Below, piece after piece: positions 9,538 through 18,889 of a stretch of 55,755 nucleotides of DNA. Position 1 is the stretch's first letter; every line of letters begins with the position of its first letter. This DNA comes from Thermoplasmata archaeon (GTDB lineage Archaea > Thermoplasmatota > Thermoplasmata > Lutacidiplasmatales > UBA184). The notes below the pieces were generated by a model. The model was not told where the DNA came from and did no database searches. It saw only the letters and a list, made by a program, of their open reading frames with translations. Made by a program: the position numbers and the translations under genes. The stretch is from assembly GCA_021827405.1 (NCBI GenBank), contig JAKAVY010000008.1, positions 1 to 55,755 on the forward strand, given 5' to 3'.

Positions 9538-10860
9538 TCACAGGTGGAAGAGCAAAAAGAGGTAGGTCACGACCACGGTGAGCGCGGTCAAGGGGCCTCC
9601 GTAGCGCACGAACTCCCCCAACCGCAGCCGCACGCCGGAGCGTTCCGCCTGGTTCACGATGATGAGGTTGCTCGCGGCCCCCAGGAACGTGAGGTTACCG
9701 GCGAGCGTGGAGGCGGAGGCGAGCGTGAGCCAGGCGACCACGGTGGTGCTGCCGTAGCCCTGCGCCGTGAGCAGCGGGATGGAGAGGGCGACCCAGGGGA
9801 CGTTGGAGAAGACCTGGACGGCCCCCACGGTGCCCAGCATGAAGGACCCGAGCCCCACCGGGGTGGCATGCCCCTGGACGGGGGAGGAGAAGGACAGGGC
9901 CCGGGCCAGCACCCCGACGACCCCTCCCTGCACTTCGGCGGCCATCACCACGAAGAGGCCCACGAACAGGAGCAGGGTCACGTAGTCCACCGAGAGGACG
10001 ATGGCCTTCCGTCCGGGCTCCAGCAGGAGCGCGATCAGGGCCCCGCCCAGGACGATCTCCTCGATGGGGAGGGCCGGTAAGAGGTGCAAGGTCCCCCCGA
10101 TGCTGAAGGTGAGCAGGACCCCGAGGGTGGCCGGGAAGATGGCCACGCTCGGGTGGCGGGAGAGCCGGGACCCCCAGTCCCCAGGGGGGAAGAGGCGGGG
10201 GGGCTCCGCCCGCCACCGGTCGAACTCCTGGCGGGAGGCGGCCATGCGGGAGCGGAACCACCGGCGAAGGAGCCAGCCCCCGAGGACGAGGTTCACGGCG
10301 GTGGGCAAGGCCAGATAGAGCACGAAGTTCCCCATGGGGTCCGGCATGCCACTGTCCAAGGCCACCAGGAGGTTCTGGGGGTTCCCCAGGGGGGTCAGGA
10401 CGCTTCCCACGGTCACCGCGTAGGCCAGGGTGAGGAGCAGGGGGATGGGCGGCACCTTGAGCTTCCGGGCAAGGGCGAGGAGGAGAGGGACCCCCAGCAC
10501 CGCCAAAGCGTCGTTGAGGATGAGCGTGGAGAGCAGGCCCATGCCCAAAAAGAGGTAGAGCGGAAGGTCCTCCGGTCGGCGGGCCCGGCTGGCGATCCAC
10601 GCGGCCAGGTGGCTCAGGGCGCCGGCCCGGTCCAGGGCGACCACGAAGAGGAACATCCCCAGGAGGAGGGCGAGGACCGGGTAGCTCACGGCGAGTGCGG
10701 CCTGAAGGGGGGTCAGCACCCCGGCGACCACAAGAACGAACGCCGCGCCCAGGAAGAGGAAGGCCACCGGTGGGCCGCGGCCGGTCAACTGGCGGAGGAC
10801 AACGGCCCCATAGAGAGCCACCAGCACGCCGAGGCTGACCGGGAACGCGTAAGAGACCAA
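9538..10860 (-). CDS. ArsB/NhaD/SLC13-type anion transporter family membrane protein
   Basis: Multiple TM helices; STLILNDALAVLGVPLLLALARKL and VGSVLTPLGNPQNLLVA, with an inverted-repeat-like ...LAGNLTFLGAASNLIIVNQAE. Confidence 0.8.
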   Translation of the reverse strand: MVSYAFPVSLGVLVALYGAVVLRQLTGRGPPVAFLFLGAAFVLVVAGVLTPLQAALAVSYPVLALLLGMFLFVVALDRAGALSHLAAWIASRARRPEDLPLYLFLGMGLLSTLILNDALAVLGVPLLLALARKLKVPPIPLLLTLAYAVTVGSVLTPLGNPQNLLVALDSGMPDPMGNFVLYLALPTAVNLVLGGWLLRRWFRSRMAASRQEFDRWRAEPPRLFPPGDWGSRLSRHPSVAIFPATLGVLLTFSIGGTLHLLPALPIEEIVLGGALIALLLEPGRKAIVLSVDYVTLLLFVGLFVVMAAEVQGGVVGVLARALSFSSPVQGHATPVGLGSFMLGTVGAVQVFSNVPWVALSIPLLTAQGYGSTTVVAWLTLASASTLAGNLTFLGAASNLIIVNQAERSGVRLRLGEFVRYGGPLTALTVVVTYLFLLFHL

Positions 10861-10983
10861 GGGACTCGGGTGGACGAGGGGTCCCGGGTATAGGACTTAA
10901 GCGGAGACCGGCCAACCCCCTCGAGGCGGAGGGGCCCGGACGGCTCGCCCCCCCGCCGGCAGGGGGCGCGGATCCCCCAGGAC

Positions 10984-12483
10984 CTACTTGCTGAAGACCC
11001 CGGGCCCCCCCACCGAGGAGGCGACGTAGCCCATCCCCCGCCCGGAGGGCTGGGAGGACTCTTCCAAGGTCCGTTGCTTCGTCTCCTTGAGGAGGGCCAG
11101 GGTGGTGACGAGGCCGGCCACGGCGATGACGGCCAGGAAGAGCATCATGCCGGACGGGCTCCAGAGCAGGACCAACGTGGCGAAGAAGACGGTGCTGATG
11201 GAGGCCCCGATCTTCCCGGAGCCCGCGGAGATCCCGTGGCCCGTGGTCCGGTACGCGGTGGGGAAGACCTCCGTGGGAATGATGAAGGTGGTGGTGTTCG
11301 GACCGATGTTGCCGAAGAGGAAGGTGAGCCCGTAGATCAGGACGAAGGGGGCCCCCAGGGCGATCAGGGAGGAGTCGAGTCCCAGGACGGCGAAGCAGAG
11401 GGCCATGACCCCGAAGCCCACGGCCTGGAGGGTCTTGCGCCCCACCCGGTCGATGACCGCCACGGCGATCCAGTATCCCGGGACCGTGAAGAGCAGGGTG
11501 ATGATGGCGTTGTACTCCTCGGCCACGACCAAGTGGCTCACCGCGCTCAGGTGGGGAGAGACGCTCAAGCTCAGCGCCGAGAGCAAAGTGGGCGTGTAGA
11601 TGCTGGTGCCATAGAAGGAGATGTCGAAGAAGAACCAGCTGAAGGAGGTGCCCAGGAGGAGGGGCCAGTACCGGGCGAAGAACTGTCGGAGGCCGGTCCG
11701 CTGCTCGCGCCCTTCCCCGGCCAGCACCACGGGGGCGCCGGTGAGCTGGCGGACCACCTGGGCCGCCTCCCGCCGGTCGTTCTTCACCTGGAGGGTGAAG
11801 CGCGGGGTCTCCGGGAGGCGGCGCCGGTAATAGTACACGGCCGCGGCGGGGATGGCCCCGGCGCCCAGGAGGGCCCTCCAGACGAGCTCAAGGTTGTGGG
11901 GGAAGAGGATCAGAAGGCCCAGCCCGAGGACCACGCCGCTCAAGAGCCCGAAGCCCTGCATGGCGAAGACCGTCCCGACGAGCTTCCCCCGGTGCTTCAC
12001 GTTGGAGTACTCGCTCATGATGGTGGCGCTCATGGGGTAGTCGCCCCCGATGCCGAACCCCAGGACGAGCCTGAAGAGGATGAGGGAGGCGAAGCTCCAG
12101 GCCAGGGCGGAGCCCAGGGCCCCGAAGACCAGGATGAGCATCTCGATGCCGTAGATGGTCTTGCGGCCGAGGAGGTCGCCCAGCCGACCGAAGATGAACG
12201 GGCCGGCCGCGGCCCCGAAGATGGCGGCGGCGCTCAGCAGGCCGAGGCCGGTGAGGGCCACGGTCCGGCCCCCCAGGGGGAAGGTGAGAAGGTTCCCGGG
12301 GATCCCGAAGGGCTGGTAGAAGGCGAACAGGGCGACGATGAGACCGATGACGAAGAGGTCGTAGGCGTCGGTGAAGAACCCCATCCCCGAGATGAGGAGG
12401 GTCTTCACGTGGAAGCGCTTCACGCGAGAGGTGTCCAGGGGTCCGAGAATGGCGTCTTCGGTCACGCTGCGCGAGTCGCTCAT
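10984..12483 (-). CDS. MFS transporter, phosphate/sugar symporter-like
   Basis: 12-TM pattern; FFTDAYDLFVIGLI, GRLGDLLGRKTIYG, GFGIGGDYPMSATIMSEYSNVKHRGKLVG. Confidence 0.85.
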   Translation of the reverse strand: MSDSRSVTEDAILGPLDTSRVKRFHVKTLLISGMGFFTDAYDLFVIGLIVALFAFYQPFGIPGNLLTFPLGGRTVALTGLGLLSAAAIFGAAAGPFIFGRLGDLLGRKTIYGIEMLILVFGALGSALAWSFASLILFRLVLGFGIGGDYPMSATIMSEYSNVKHRGKLVGTVFAMQGFGLLSGVVLGLGLLILFPHNLELVWRALLGAGAIPAAAVYYYRRRLPETPRFTLQVKNDRREAAQVVRQLTGAPVVLAGEGREQRTGLRQFFARYWPLLLGTSFSWFFFDISFYGTSIYTPTLLSALSLSVSPHLSAVSHLVVAEEYNAIITLLFTVPGYWIAVAVIDRVGRKTLQAVGFGVMALCFAVLGLDSSLIALGAPFVLIYGLTFLFGNIGPNTTTFIIPTEVFPTAYRTTGHGISAGSGKIGASISTVFFATLVLLWSPSGMMLFLAVIAVAGLVTTLALLKETKQRTLEESSQPSGRGMGYVASSVGGPGVFSK

Positions 12484-12504
12484 CTGGGAGGGCGCGACCT
12501 TGTG

Positions 12505-12556
12505 GCCAAATATAGAGTTGACGACTATAGAATATATCCTACTATCTATCTATACA
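12505..12556 (-). promoter_or_regulatory. AT-rich promoter block with several TATA-like elements
   Basis: aaatatagagttgacgactatagaatatatcctactatctatctatacata directly upstream of the MFS gene (ATG 12483). Confidence 0.55.
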
Positions 12557-12578
12557 TACTCTCCGCGGAAGGGCACGC

Positions 12579-14087
12579 CTATCCCCCCGGGCGGCGCGCC
12601 GAGGCGAAGTTCACGTTCACGTTCTTCTGCCGCGTGTAGAACTCCAGCGCCCGGGCCCCCTGCTCGAACCCCAGGCCGCTTCGCTTGTGCCCCCCGAACG
12701 GCGTCTGGGGGAAGGTCACCGGGTACTCGTTCACCGAGACCATCCCGCACTCCAGCCCCCGGGCCATCCGATGGGCCGTGGCCAGGTCCCGGGTCCAGAC
12801 CCCGGCCAGAAGACCGTAGTCGCTGTCGTTGGCCAGGGCGAGCGCCTCCTCCGCGGTCCGGAAGGTCATCGCGGAGAGCACGGGCCCGAAGATCTCCTCC
12901 CGGGCAAGGGTCATCCCCGGGGTGACCGCGTCGAAGATCGTGGGGGGCAGGAAGTTCCCTTCCTCGAGGCCCGGCGGGAGCGCCGCCCCCGGCCCTCCCA
13001 CCACCGGGACCGCCCCCTCCTCCACCCCTTTCGCCAGATACCCCTCCACCACCGCGCGGTGCTCCCGGGTGACCAGCGGCCCCATCTCCACGCCCGGCTC
13101 CAGGCCCGGGCCCAGCCGGAGCTTGAGGGCCAGTTCCTTCACCCGGGCCAGGAAGCGCTCCTTCACCTCCTCCTGGACCAGCAGGCGCGAGCCGGCCCAG
13201 CACATCTGGCCGGCGTTGAGGAAGATCCCGAAGGAGACGCCCCGCGCCGCCCGTTCCAGGTCGGCGTCCGCAAAGACGATGTTCGGCCCCTTCCCCCCGA
13301 GCTCCAGGGTGACCGGGACCCCCCGGGAACCGGCGAGCTCGCCGATGCGTCGCCCCACCGCCAGGGACCCGGTGAACGAGACGGAGGCGACGCGGCGGTC
13401 GGTCACCAACGCCTCCCCCACCTCCCCCCCGGGGCCCAGCACCACATTGAGGATCCCCGGGGGAAGGCCGCGCTCCGTGGCGAGCCGGGCGAAGGCGAGC
13501 GCCGTGAGAGGGGTCCAGGAAGCGGGCTTCAGCACCGCGGCGTTCCCGGCGGCGAGGGCCGGAGCGAGGGAACGGACCGCGAGCTGCAGCGGGTAGTTCC
13601 ACGGGGCGATGTGCACGGTCACGCCCAAAGGCTCCCGCAGCGTGTAGTCCAGGCGGTCTCCCGGCACCGGAATGGTCTCTCCCTGGACCTTGTCGGCGAG
13701 CCCGGCGTAGTACTCCAGGGTCCGGGCCGCGTAGAGCACGTCCCCCTTGGACTCCCTCAGCGGTTTCCCCTGGTTCCGCGTCTCCAGCCGGGCGAACTCC
13801 TCCCATCGTTCGGCCAGCGCCTGGGCGATCCGTCCTAACACCTGCCCGCGCCGTTGCCCGTCGGGAGCGGCCCAACCGGACCCCTGGAACGCCTTCCACG
13901 CCGACTCCACGGCGGCGCGGGCGTCCTCCGGGGTCCCGGCCGGGACCGAGGCGATGGGCCGGTTCGTGGCCGGGTCGAGGACCGGGCGCTGCTCGCGTCG
14001 GTCCCCCGGGACCTCCCGCCCGTCCAGGAACATCCCCCGGGGAGCCTCCTCCGTGCCCGCCATCGTCCGGGGGACGACGAGAGCCAA
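12579..14087 (-). CDS. NAD(P)-dependent aldehyde dehydrogenase
   Basis: ALDH motifs: APWNYPLQLAVRSLAPALAAGNAAVLKPA, VSFTGSLAVGRRIGELAG, LELGGKGPNIVFADAD, NAGQMCWAGSRLLVQE, EEIFGPVLS. Confidence 0.92.
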   Translation of the reverse strand: MALVVPRTMAGTEEAPRGMFLDGREVPGDRREQRPVLDPATNRPIASVPAGTPEDARAAVESAWKAFQGSGWAAPDGQRRGQVLGRIAQALAERWEEFARLETRNQGKPLRESKGDVLYAARTLEYYAGLADKVQGETIPVPGDRLDYTLREPLGVTVHIAPWNYPLQLAVRSLAPALAAGNAAVLKPASWTPLTALAFARLATERGLPPGILNVVLGPGGEVGEALVTDRRVASVSFTGSLAVGRRIGELAGSRGVPVTLELGGKGPNIVFADADLERAARGVSFGIFLNAGQMCWAGSRLLVQEEVKERFLARVKELALKLRLGPGLEPGVEMGPLVTREHRAVVEGYLAKGVEEGAVPVVGGPGAALPPGLEEGNFLPPTIFDAVTPGMTLAREEIFGPVLSAMTFRTAEEALALANDSDYGLLAGVWTRDLATAHRMARGLECGMVSVNEYPVTFPQTPFGGHKRSGLGFEQGARALEFYTRQKNVNVNFASARRPGG

Positions 14088-14094
14088 ACGGCGG

Positions 14095-15330
14095 TTAACG
14101 CTTGCCGGAGCCGGGGGACACCGGGGCCCGGGGCGCTTCGGGACCGGCCGGGTCCAACGGGTACGCGCGCCCCTTCCAGGTGACCTCCCGGCCCCGGAGC
14201 CCTCTCGAGAGGGAGGCGGAGAAGAGCCCCAGGTAGAAGAGCGCGGCCGCCGGGTAGAGCAGGCCGTACACCCCGGAGCCCCCTCCCTCCAAGGTCCGCT
14301 GGAAGCCCACTTGCTTCACCGCGGTGATCCCCACCAGGACGGCCGAGAAGATCCCCCAGACCGGGGCGAGGGCCCCCGCCAGGGAGGTCCCCAGCACCCC
14401 CAACGGCAAAAGGAAGAAGAGGGCCACCAGTCCCGCCAGCGCCAGCTGCCGCGAGGCCGAGAAGTCCGTACCGTGGAGGTTCTTCAACAGCCCTTCCCAC
14501 ATCTCCCTCCGGTCCGCGTACATCCGGGTGGTGACCCAGTCCGGGGTCCAGTAGACGCGCAGCCGGTGTCCTAGGCCCTTGACCCGCTGGGCGAGACGCA
14601 CGTCCTCCAGGATCGTCCCCCGGATGGCCTCGTGGCCTCCCACGGACGCGTAGCACTCCCTCGTGAAGAGCATGAACTGGCCGTTCGCCATGGCCCGGTG
14701 GGAGTGGTCCACGTTGGCCCGCGGGGCCACGAAGTAGACGAGGACGAACTGGGTGAACAGCGGCAGCACCACCCTCTCCCAGAATCCCTGCATGACGATC
14801 CGGGAGGCCAGGGAGAGCAGCCCGGTGCGTTCCTCCCGGGCCTGACCGACGGCCCGCCGGAGGACGGGAGGGGCGAGGACCAGGTCCGCGTCCAGGAAGA
14901 GCAGGTATTCCCCCTGGGACCGGAGGTACCCCTGATGGCAGGCCCAGTTCTTCCCGACCCACCCGTCCGGCAGGGGGGGCTCGGGGAGGACCGTGGCGCC
15001 GATCCGGTGGGCCCGGGCGATGGCCCCGGTGCGGTCCGAGGACCCGCCATCCACCACGATCACCTCCAGGGAGCCCCCGGAGGAACGGTAGTCCTGCTCC
15101 GCCAGGGAGTCCAGGCAGGCTCCCAGGGGCCCCTCCTCGTTCCGCGCCGGGATGATCACCGAGAGGGACGGGAGGCGCTCCGGCTCGGCCTTCGGGGTCC
15201 CCGGGAGCCGGGGCATCCAAAAGGCCAGGAGGACCGGGACCCCCTGGCCGGCGAGGAGGACCAGGAGATAGCCCAGCGCAAGGAGGAGCTCCCAAGGGGG
15301 TCCCACGAGACCGGTGGGCCAGGCCGGCAC
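14095..15330 (-). CDS. Family 2 glycosyltransferase, membrane-associated
   Basis: LSVIIPARNEEGPLGACLDSL, VIVVDGGSSDRT, YLLFLDADLVLAPPVL; flanking TM helices. Confidence 0.85.
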   Translation of the reverse strand: MPAWPTGLVGPPWELLLALGYLLVLLAGQGVPVLLAFWMPRLPGTPKAEPERLPSLSVIIPARNEEGPLGACLDSLAEQDYRSSGGSLEVIVVDGGSSDRTGAIARAHRIGATVLPEPPLPDGWVGKNWACHQGYLRSQGEYLLFLDADLVLAPPVLRRAVGQAREERTGLLSLASRIVMQGFWERVVLPLFTQFVLVYFVAPRANVDHSHRAMANGQFMLFTRECYASVGGHEAIRGTILEDVRLAQRVKGLGHRLRVYWTPDWVTTRMYADRREMWEGLLKNLHGTDFSASRQLALAGLVALFFLLPLGVLGTSLAGALAPVWGIFSAVLVGITAVKQVGFQRTLEGGGSGVYGLLYPAAALFYLGLFSASLSRGLRGREVTWKGRAYPLDPAGPEAPRAPVSPGSGKR

Positions 15331-15386
15331 ACCTCCCGGGCCCCCCGGTGCGCTTTAAGCCCTCTCCCCTCCCCCGGCGGGGTCCC

Positions 15387-17012
15387 GTGGACTCGGTGGC
15401 GCATCCCCGGATCCGCCCGGGAAAGCTCGAGGACCGCGCCTACCAGCGGGCCATCGCCGAGCACGCGCTCCGGGAGAACGTGCTGGCCGTGCTTCCCACT
15501 GGGACGGGCAAGACCGCCATCGCGCTCCGGCTGATGGCGGAGACCCTCTCCCGGGAGCCGGGGCGCTCGCAGCTCTTCCTGGCCCCCACCCGGCCGCTGG
15601 TGGTCCAGCACGCCCGGACGGTGGGATCGCTGTTGGAGGGCCCCCCCATCCAGGTCTACACCGGTGCGCTTCCCCCGGAGCGCCGGCGGGGGCTCTTCAC
15701 GCCGCCGGTGCTGCTCTTCGCGACCCCCCAGGTGGTGGCGAACGACCTGAAGGCCGGGGAGATCGGCCCCGGGGACTTCTCCCTGGTGGTCTTTGACGAG
15801 GCGCACCGGGCCGTGGGGGACTACCCGTACGTGTCCCTGGGCCGGGCCTTCTCCCGGGTACCGGGGACCCGAATCCTCGGCATGACCGCCTCCCCGGGCT
15901 CGAGCAAGGAGAAGATCCTGGAGGTGATGGAGAACCTGGCGGTGACGCCCCGGGGCCTGGAGTACCGGGAGGTGGACGATCCGGACGTGGCCCCCTACCT
16001 CCACCCGGTGAACGTGCAGCCGGTCGTGGTGGAGAATCCCCCCGCGCTCAAGGAGGTGGCCCGCCACCTCCGGGCGGCGCTGGAACGGCAGGTCTCCCGG
16101 CTCCGGCAGCGCGGGTACTTCCGGGAGGTGGAGACGGTGGGACGGGGCGACCTCCTCCGGCTGGGAGAGGCCCTCCGGGCGGAGCGGGTCCGGCCCGGGT
16201 CCGCCGGGCAGCGGGTCCCCGGGACCTACTGGGAGGTCGTCACGGCCCAGGCCGTGGCCATGAAGGCCTTCCATGCGCTGGACCTCGCCGAGACCCAGGG
16301 CGCGGAGGCGGTGCGAAAGTTCCTGGCCCGGCTTAGGACCCGGGGCGGGGGGAGGCTGTCCCCCGCGGACCGGGAGTTCCTCCGGGACCCGGACGTCCTC
16401 GAGGCGGCCCAGGGCCTGGAGCGCGGGGGGGTGGAGCACCCCAAGATCGCCCGGGTGGTCCAGGTGGTCCGGGAGGAGCTCACCACCCATCCGGGGGGGA
16501 AGGCCTTGGTCTTCGCCCACTACCGGGACACGGCCCAGGTGCTCGTGGACCAGCTCTCCCAGGGACCGGCCGGACCGGTCCGGGCGGCCCGGTTCGTGGG
16601 GCAGGCCTCGCACGGGGAGAACGACCAGGGGCTCTCCCAGAAGAGCCAGGTGGAGATCCTGGACCGGTTCCGCAGCGGGGAGGTCAACTGCCTGGTCGCC
16701 ACCTCCGTGGCCGAGGAAGGGCTGGACATCCCGGACACCGACCTGGTCGTGTTCTACGAGCCGGTGCCCTCGGAGATCCGGACGATCCAGCGGCGGGGCC
16801 GGACCGGACGCTTCCACGCGGGCCGGGTGGTGGTCTTGGTCTCCCAGGGGACCCGGGACCAGGTGAGCCAGTACGCCAGCGGCCGGAAGGAGCGGAGGAT
16901 CCGGGCGCTCCTGGAGGAGATCCGTTCCCTCGGCGGGGAGCCGGCCCCTCCCCTGGAACGGGGGAAGCAATCCACGCTGGAGCAGTTCTCGTCGTCGGCT
17001 AGGCCACGATGA
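15387..17012 (+). CDS. Hef-like SF2 helicase (no nuclease domain)
   Basis: YQRAIAEHALRENVLAVLPTGTGKT, LVVFDEAHRAVGDYPY, LGMTASPG, ATSVAEEGLDIPDTDLVVFYEPVPSEIRTIQRRGRTGR. GTG at 15348 or 15387; 15387 preferred (TTTAAG about 35 nt upstream). Confidence 0.88.
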   Translation: MDSVAHPRIRPGKLEDRAYQRAIAEHALRENVLAVLPTGTGKTAIALRLMAETLSREPGRSQLFLAPTRPLVVQHARTVGSLLEGPPIQVYTGALPPERRRGLFTPPVLLFATPQVVANDLKAGEIGPGDFSLVVFDEAHRAVGDYPYVSLGRAFSRVPGTRILGMTASPGSSKEKILEVMENLAVTPRGLEYREVDDPDVAPYLHPVNVQPVVVENPPALKEVARHLRAALERQVSRLRQRGYFREVETVGRGDLLRLGEALRAERVRPGSAGQRVPGTYWEVVTAQAVAMKAFHALDLAETQGAEAVRKFLARLRTRGGGRLSPADREFLRDPDVLEAAQGLERGGVEHPKIARVVQVVREELTTHPGGKALVFAHYRDTAQVLVDQLSQGPAGPVRAARFVGQASHGENDQGLSQKSQVEILDRFRSGEVNCLVATSVAEEGLDIPDTDLVVFYEPVPSEIRTIQRRGRTGRFHAGRVVVLVSQGTRDQVSQYASGRKERRIRALLEEIRSLGGEPAPPLERGKQSTLEQFSSSARPR

Positions 17013-17511
17013 TGACCTCGAACCGGAGCAGGCGGGCGAGGCGGTCGAGGATGATGAGCCCCTCCTCCAGGCCCGGCCCCTGTACCCCGATGCCCTCCAG
17101 CAGGAGCGTCACCCGCCCCCGGTGCGCCGGGTCCACCAGGACCTGCCAGGCCTCGGGCTGGAAGTACGATTCCCCGAGGCTGTAGAGGTCCGGGTCCTTG
17201 AACGAGTCCAGGGCCACCTGCGCCAGCTGGGTGGTGTGGGCCACGGCGGGGAGCGAGGGGATGGCCCAGCGATGGTCGGCGGGGAAGGCGCTGTCGAGCT
17301 CGGGGTCCCGGGCCCGCTCCAGGAGCGTGCCTTCCGGTGCGGCGTAGTAGGTCTCCCGACCCTGGGCGTTCAGCATGCTCGCCAGGCTCAGCAACCGGTC
17401 CTTCACCGAACGACCCCCGCCGCGGGGGGGAAGGTAGATGATGCGGGTGACCCCGGGAGGGACGTCGAGCTCCCCCGGGGCATCCTTGGTGGCGTCCTCG
17501 GGCCCGGCCAC
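16999..17511 (-). CDS. Conserved hypothetical protein
   Basis: 170-codon frame; small convergent overlap with helicase gene. Confidence 0.55.
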   Translation of the reverse strand: MAGPEDATKDAPGELDVPPGVTRIIYLPPRGGGRSVKDRLLSLASMLNAQGRETYYAAPEGTLLERARDPELDSAFPADHRWAIPSLPAVAHTTQLAQVALDSFKDPDLYSLGESYFQPEAWQVLVDPAHRGRVTLLLEGIGVQGPGLEEGLIILDRLARLLRFEVIIVA

Positions 17512-17571
17512 GGTAGACCCCGGGGCCCGTTCGCCCCGGAGGCACTTAATCCTTCCCGCTGTGGCGCCGGC

Positions 17572-18066
17572 TCACCGGCCGGTGCTCCCGAACCCACCGC
17601 TGCGCGTTCCCTCCGCGCGGACCTCCCCGGGCCGGAACTCCGTGGGGAGGTCCACCACCAGGCGCATCTGGGCGATGCGCTCGCCCCGACGGACCCATCG
17701 CGGGGGGCCGAAGAGGAGCGTCAACGGGACCTTCACTTCCAGCGCATAGTCGGCGTCGATGGTCCCGGGGGCGTTCACCATGACCACCCCCTGGGTGGAG
17801 AGCCCGCTGCGGGGGCGGACCTCTAGAAAGAAGCCTCGGGGGGGCTTGAGCTTCAACCCCGTCCGGACGAAGGTCACCTTCCCCGATTCCACCCGGGCGT
17901 CCTCGGCGCAGGTGAGGTCGAAGCAGGCCGACCCCGGGGTGGCCCGCCGGGGCAGAGGGGTCTCCGGCAGGTCCGGGACCCTCTCCACCCACACCACGGA
18001 ACCGGGACGCCCGCTCGGGTCCGGGGAGGTTACGGAGGGGGAGGGGGGGTCCTCGGGCGCGGACAC
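17572..18066 (-). CDS. dut: dUTP diphosphatase (trimeric dUTPase)
   Basis: PGSACFDL, RSGLSTQGVVMVNAPGTIDADY, RRGERIAQM, RSGGFGSTG. Confidence 0.9.
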   Translation of the reverse strand: MSAPEDPPSPSVTSPDPSGRPGSVVWVERVPDLPETPLPRRATPGSACFDLTCAEDARVESGKVTFVRTGLKLKPPRGFFLEVRPRSGLSTQGVVMVNAPGTIDADYALEVKVPLTLLFGPPRWVRRGERIAQMRLVVDLPTEFRPGEVRAEGTRSGGFGSTGR

Positions 18067-18783
18067 TCACCCTCCCGGACCGGCGCGTCCTACCCCGGTC
18101 CCGGTCTCCAGGAAGCGTCGGGCGAGCGCCCCCTCGGCCCGCCGCAGCAAGCGCCCCAGGGCCACGGGGCTGATCCCGAGGGCGGAAGCGAGGCGGGTGA
18201 GGGAGACCCGGCGGGGGTGCTCGTAGAACCCCCGTCGGAGGGCCTCCTCCAGGACCTTCGCCTGCCGGGGGGTGAGGAGAGGGGGAGGACCCGCCGCGGG
18301 ATGGCCAACTCCCGGGAGGACCCGCTTGAGCTGGAACGGGACTCCCAGGGCACGGAGCCGGTGGATCACCCGGTCCACCGCCCGACGCTCCCCCCGGAGC
18401 GAGGCCAGGGTGACCTTCTCACGCAGGAGGAACGGCCGCCCGGGGTAGACCTCGCCGTGGGCCTCCGTGAGCAAGGCCGCGATGGCCCCGGGGTTCTTCT
18501 GGCGCACCAGGAAGAAGCGGTCCCGGGTCGAGGGGCGGCTCTCCAAGAGCTCGAACCGCTCCAGCCCGTAGGTCCGACGGATCTCCCGGGTCCGGGAGGG
18601 GCGAGGGGAGGCGGGGCCGGGGGGCTCGCGGGACCGGAGCCGGAGCACCTGGAGACGCCACTGAGGCTCCAGTCCGAGGGTCTCCACGAGTTCCAGCTCC
18701 TCGTAGCGGTCGAAGAACCCCCGGGGGAGGAGCCCCAGGGGCTCCAGGGTGCTGGTGGGCAGTTCCAGCGTGACCGAGCGCAT
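18067..18783 (-). CDS. Bat-type HTH-10 transcriptional regulator
   Basis: C-terminal LLTPRQAKVLEEALRRGFYEHPRRVSLTRLASALGISPVALGRLLRRAEG typical of archaeal bacterioopsin-activator-like HTH. Confidence 0.8.
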   Translation of the reverse strand: MRSVTLELPTSTLEPLGLLPRGFFDRYEELELVETLGLEPQWRLQVLRLRSREPPGPASPRPSRTREIRRTYGLERFELLESRPSTRDRFFLVRQKNPGAIAALLTEAHGEVYPGRPFLLREKVTLASLRGERRAVDRVIHRLRALGVPFQLKRVLPGVGHPAAGPPPLLTPRQAKVLEEALRRGFYEHPRRVSLTRLASALGISPVALGRLLRRAEGALARRFLETGTGVGRAGPGG

Positions 18784-18889
18784 CTGTCCTCTCCCGGCCC
18801 GGGGAGGTCGGGGGGGTCTAAAGAACATCGGACGGGCCGGACCCATAAGGTCAAGAGCTTTGTCTCTCGCTCCGGTCCGGATCTCTCGC

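Noticed and set aside
11074-12639. 521-aa plus ORF opposite the MFS transporter
   Set aside because: Glu/Gly/Asp-rich antisense shadow of a membrane protein gene, typical of high-GC DNA.
15156-16970. 604-aa minus ORF opposite the Hef-like helicase
   Set aside because: Antisense shadow frame without recognisable motifs.
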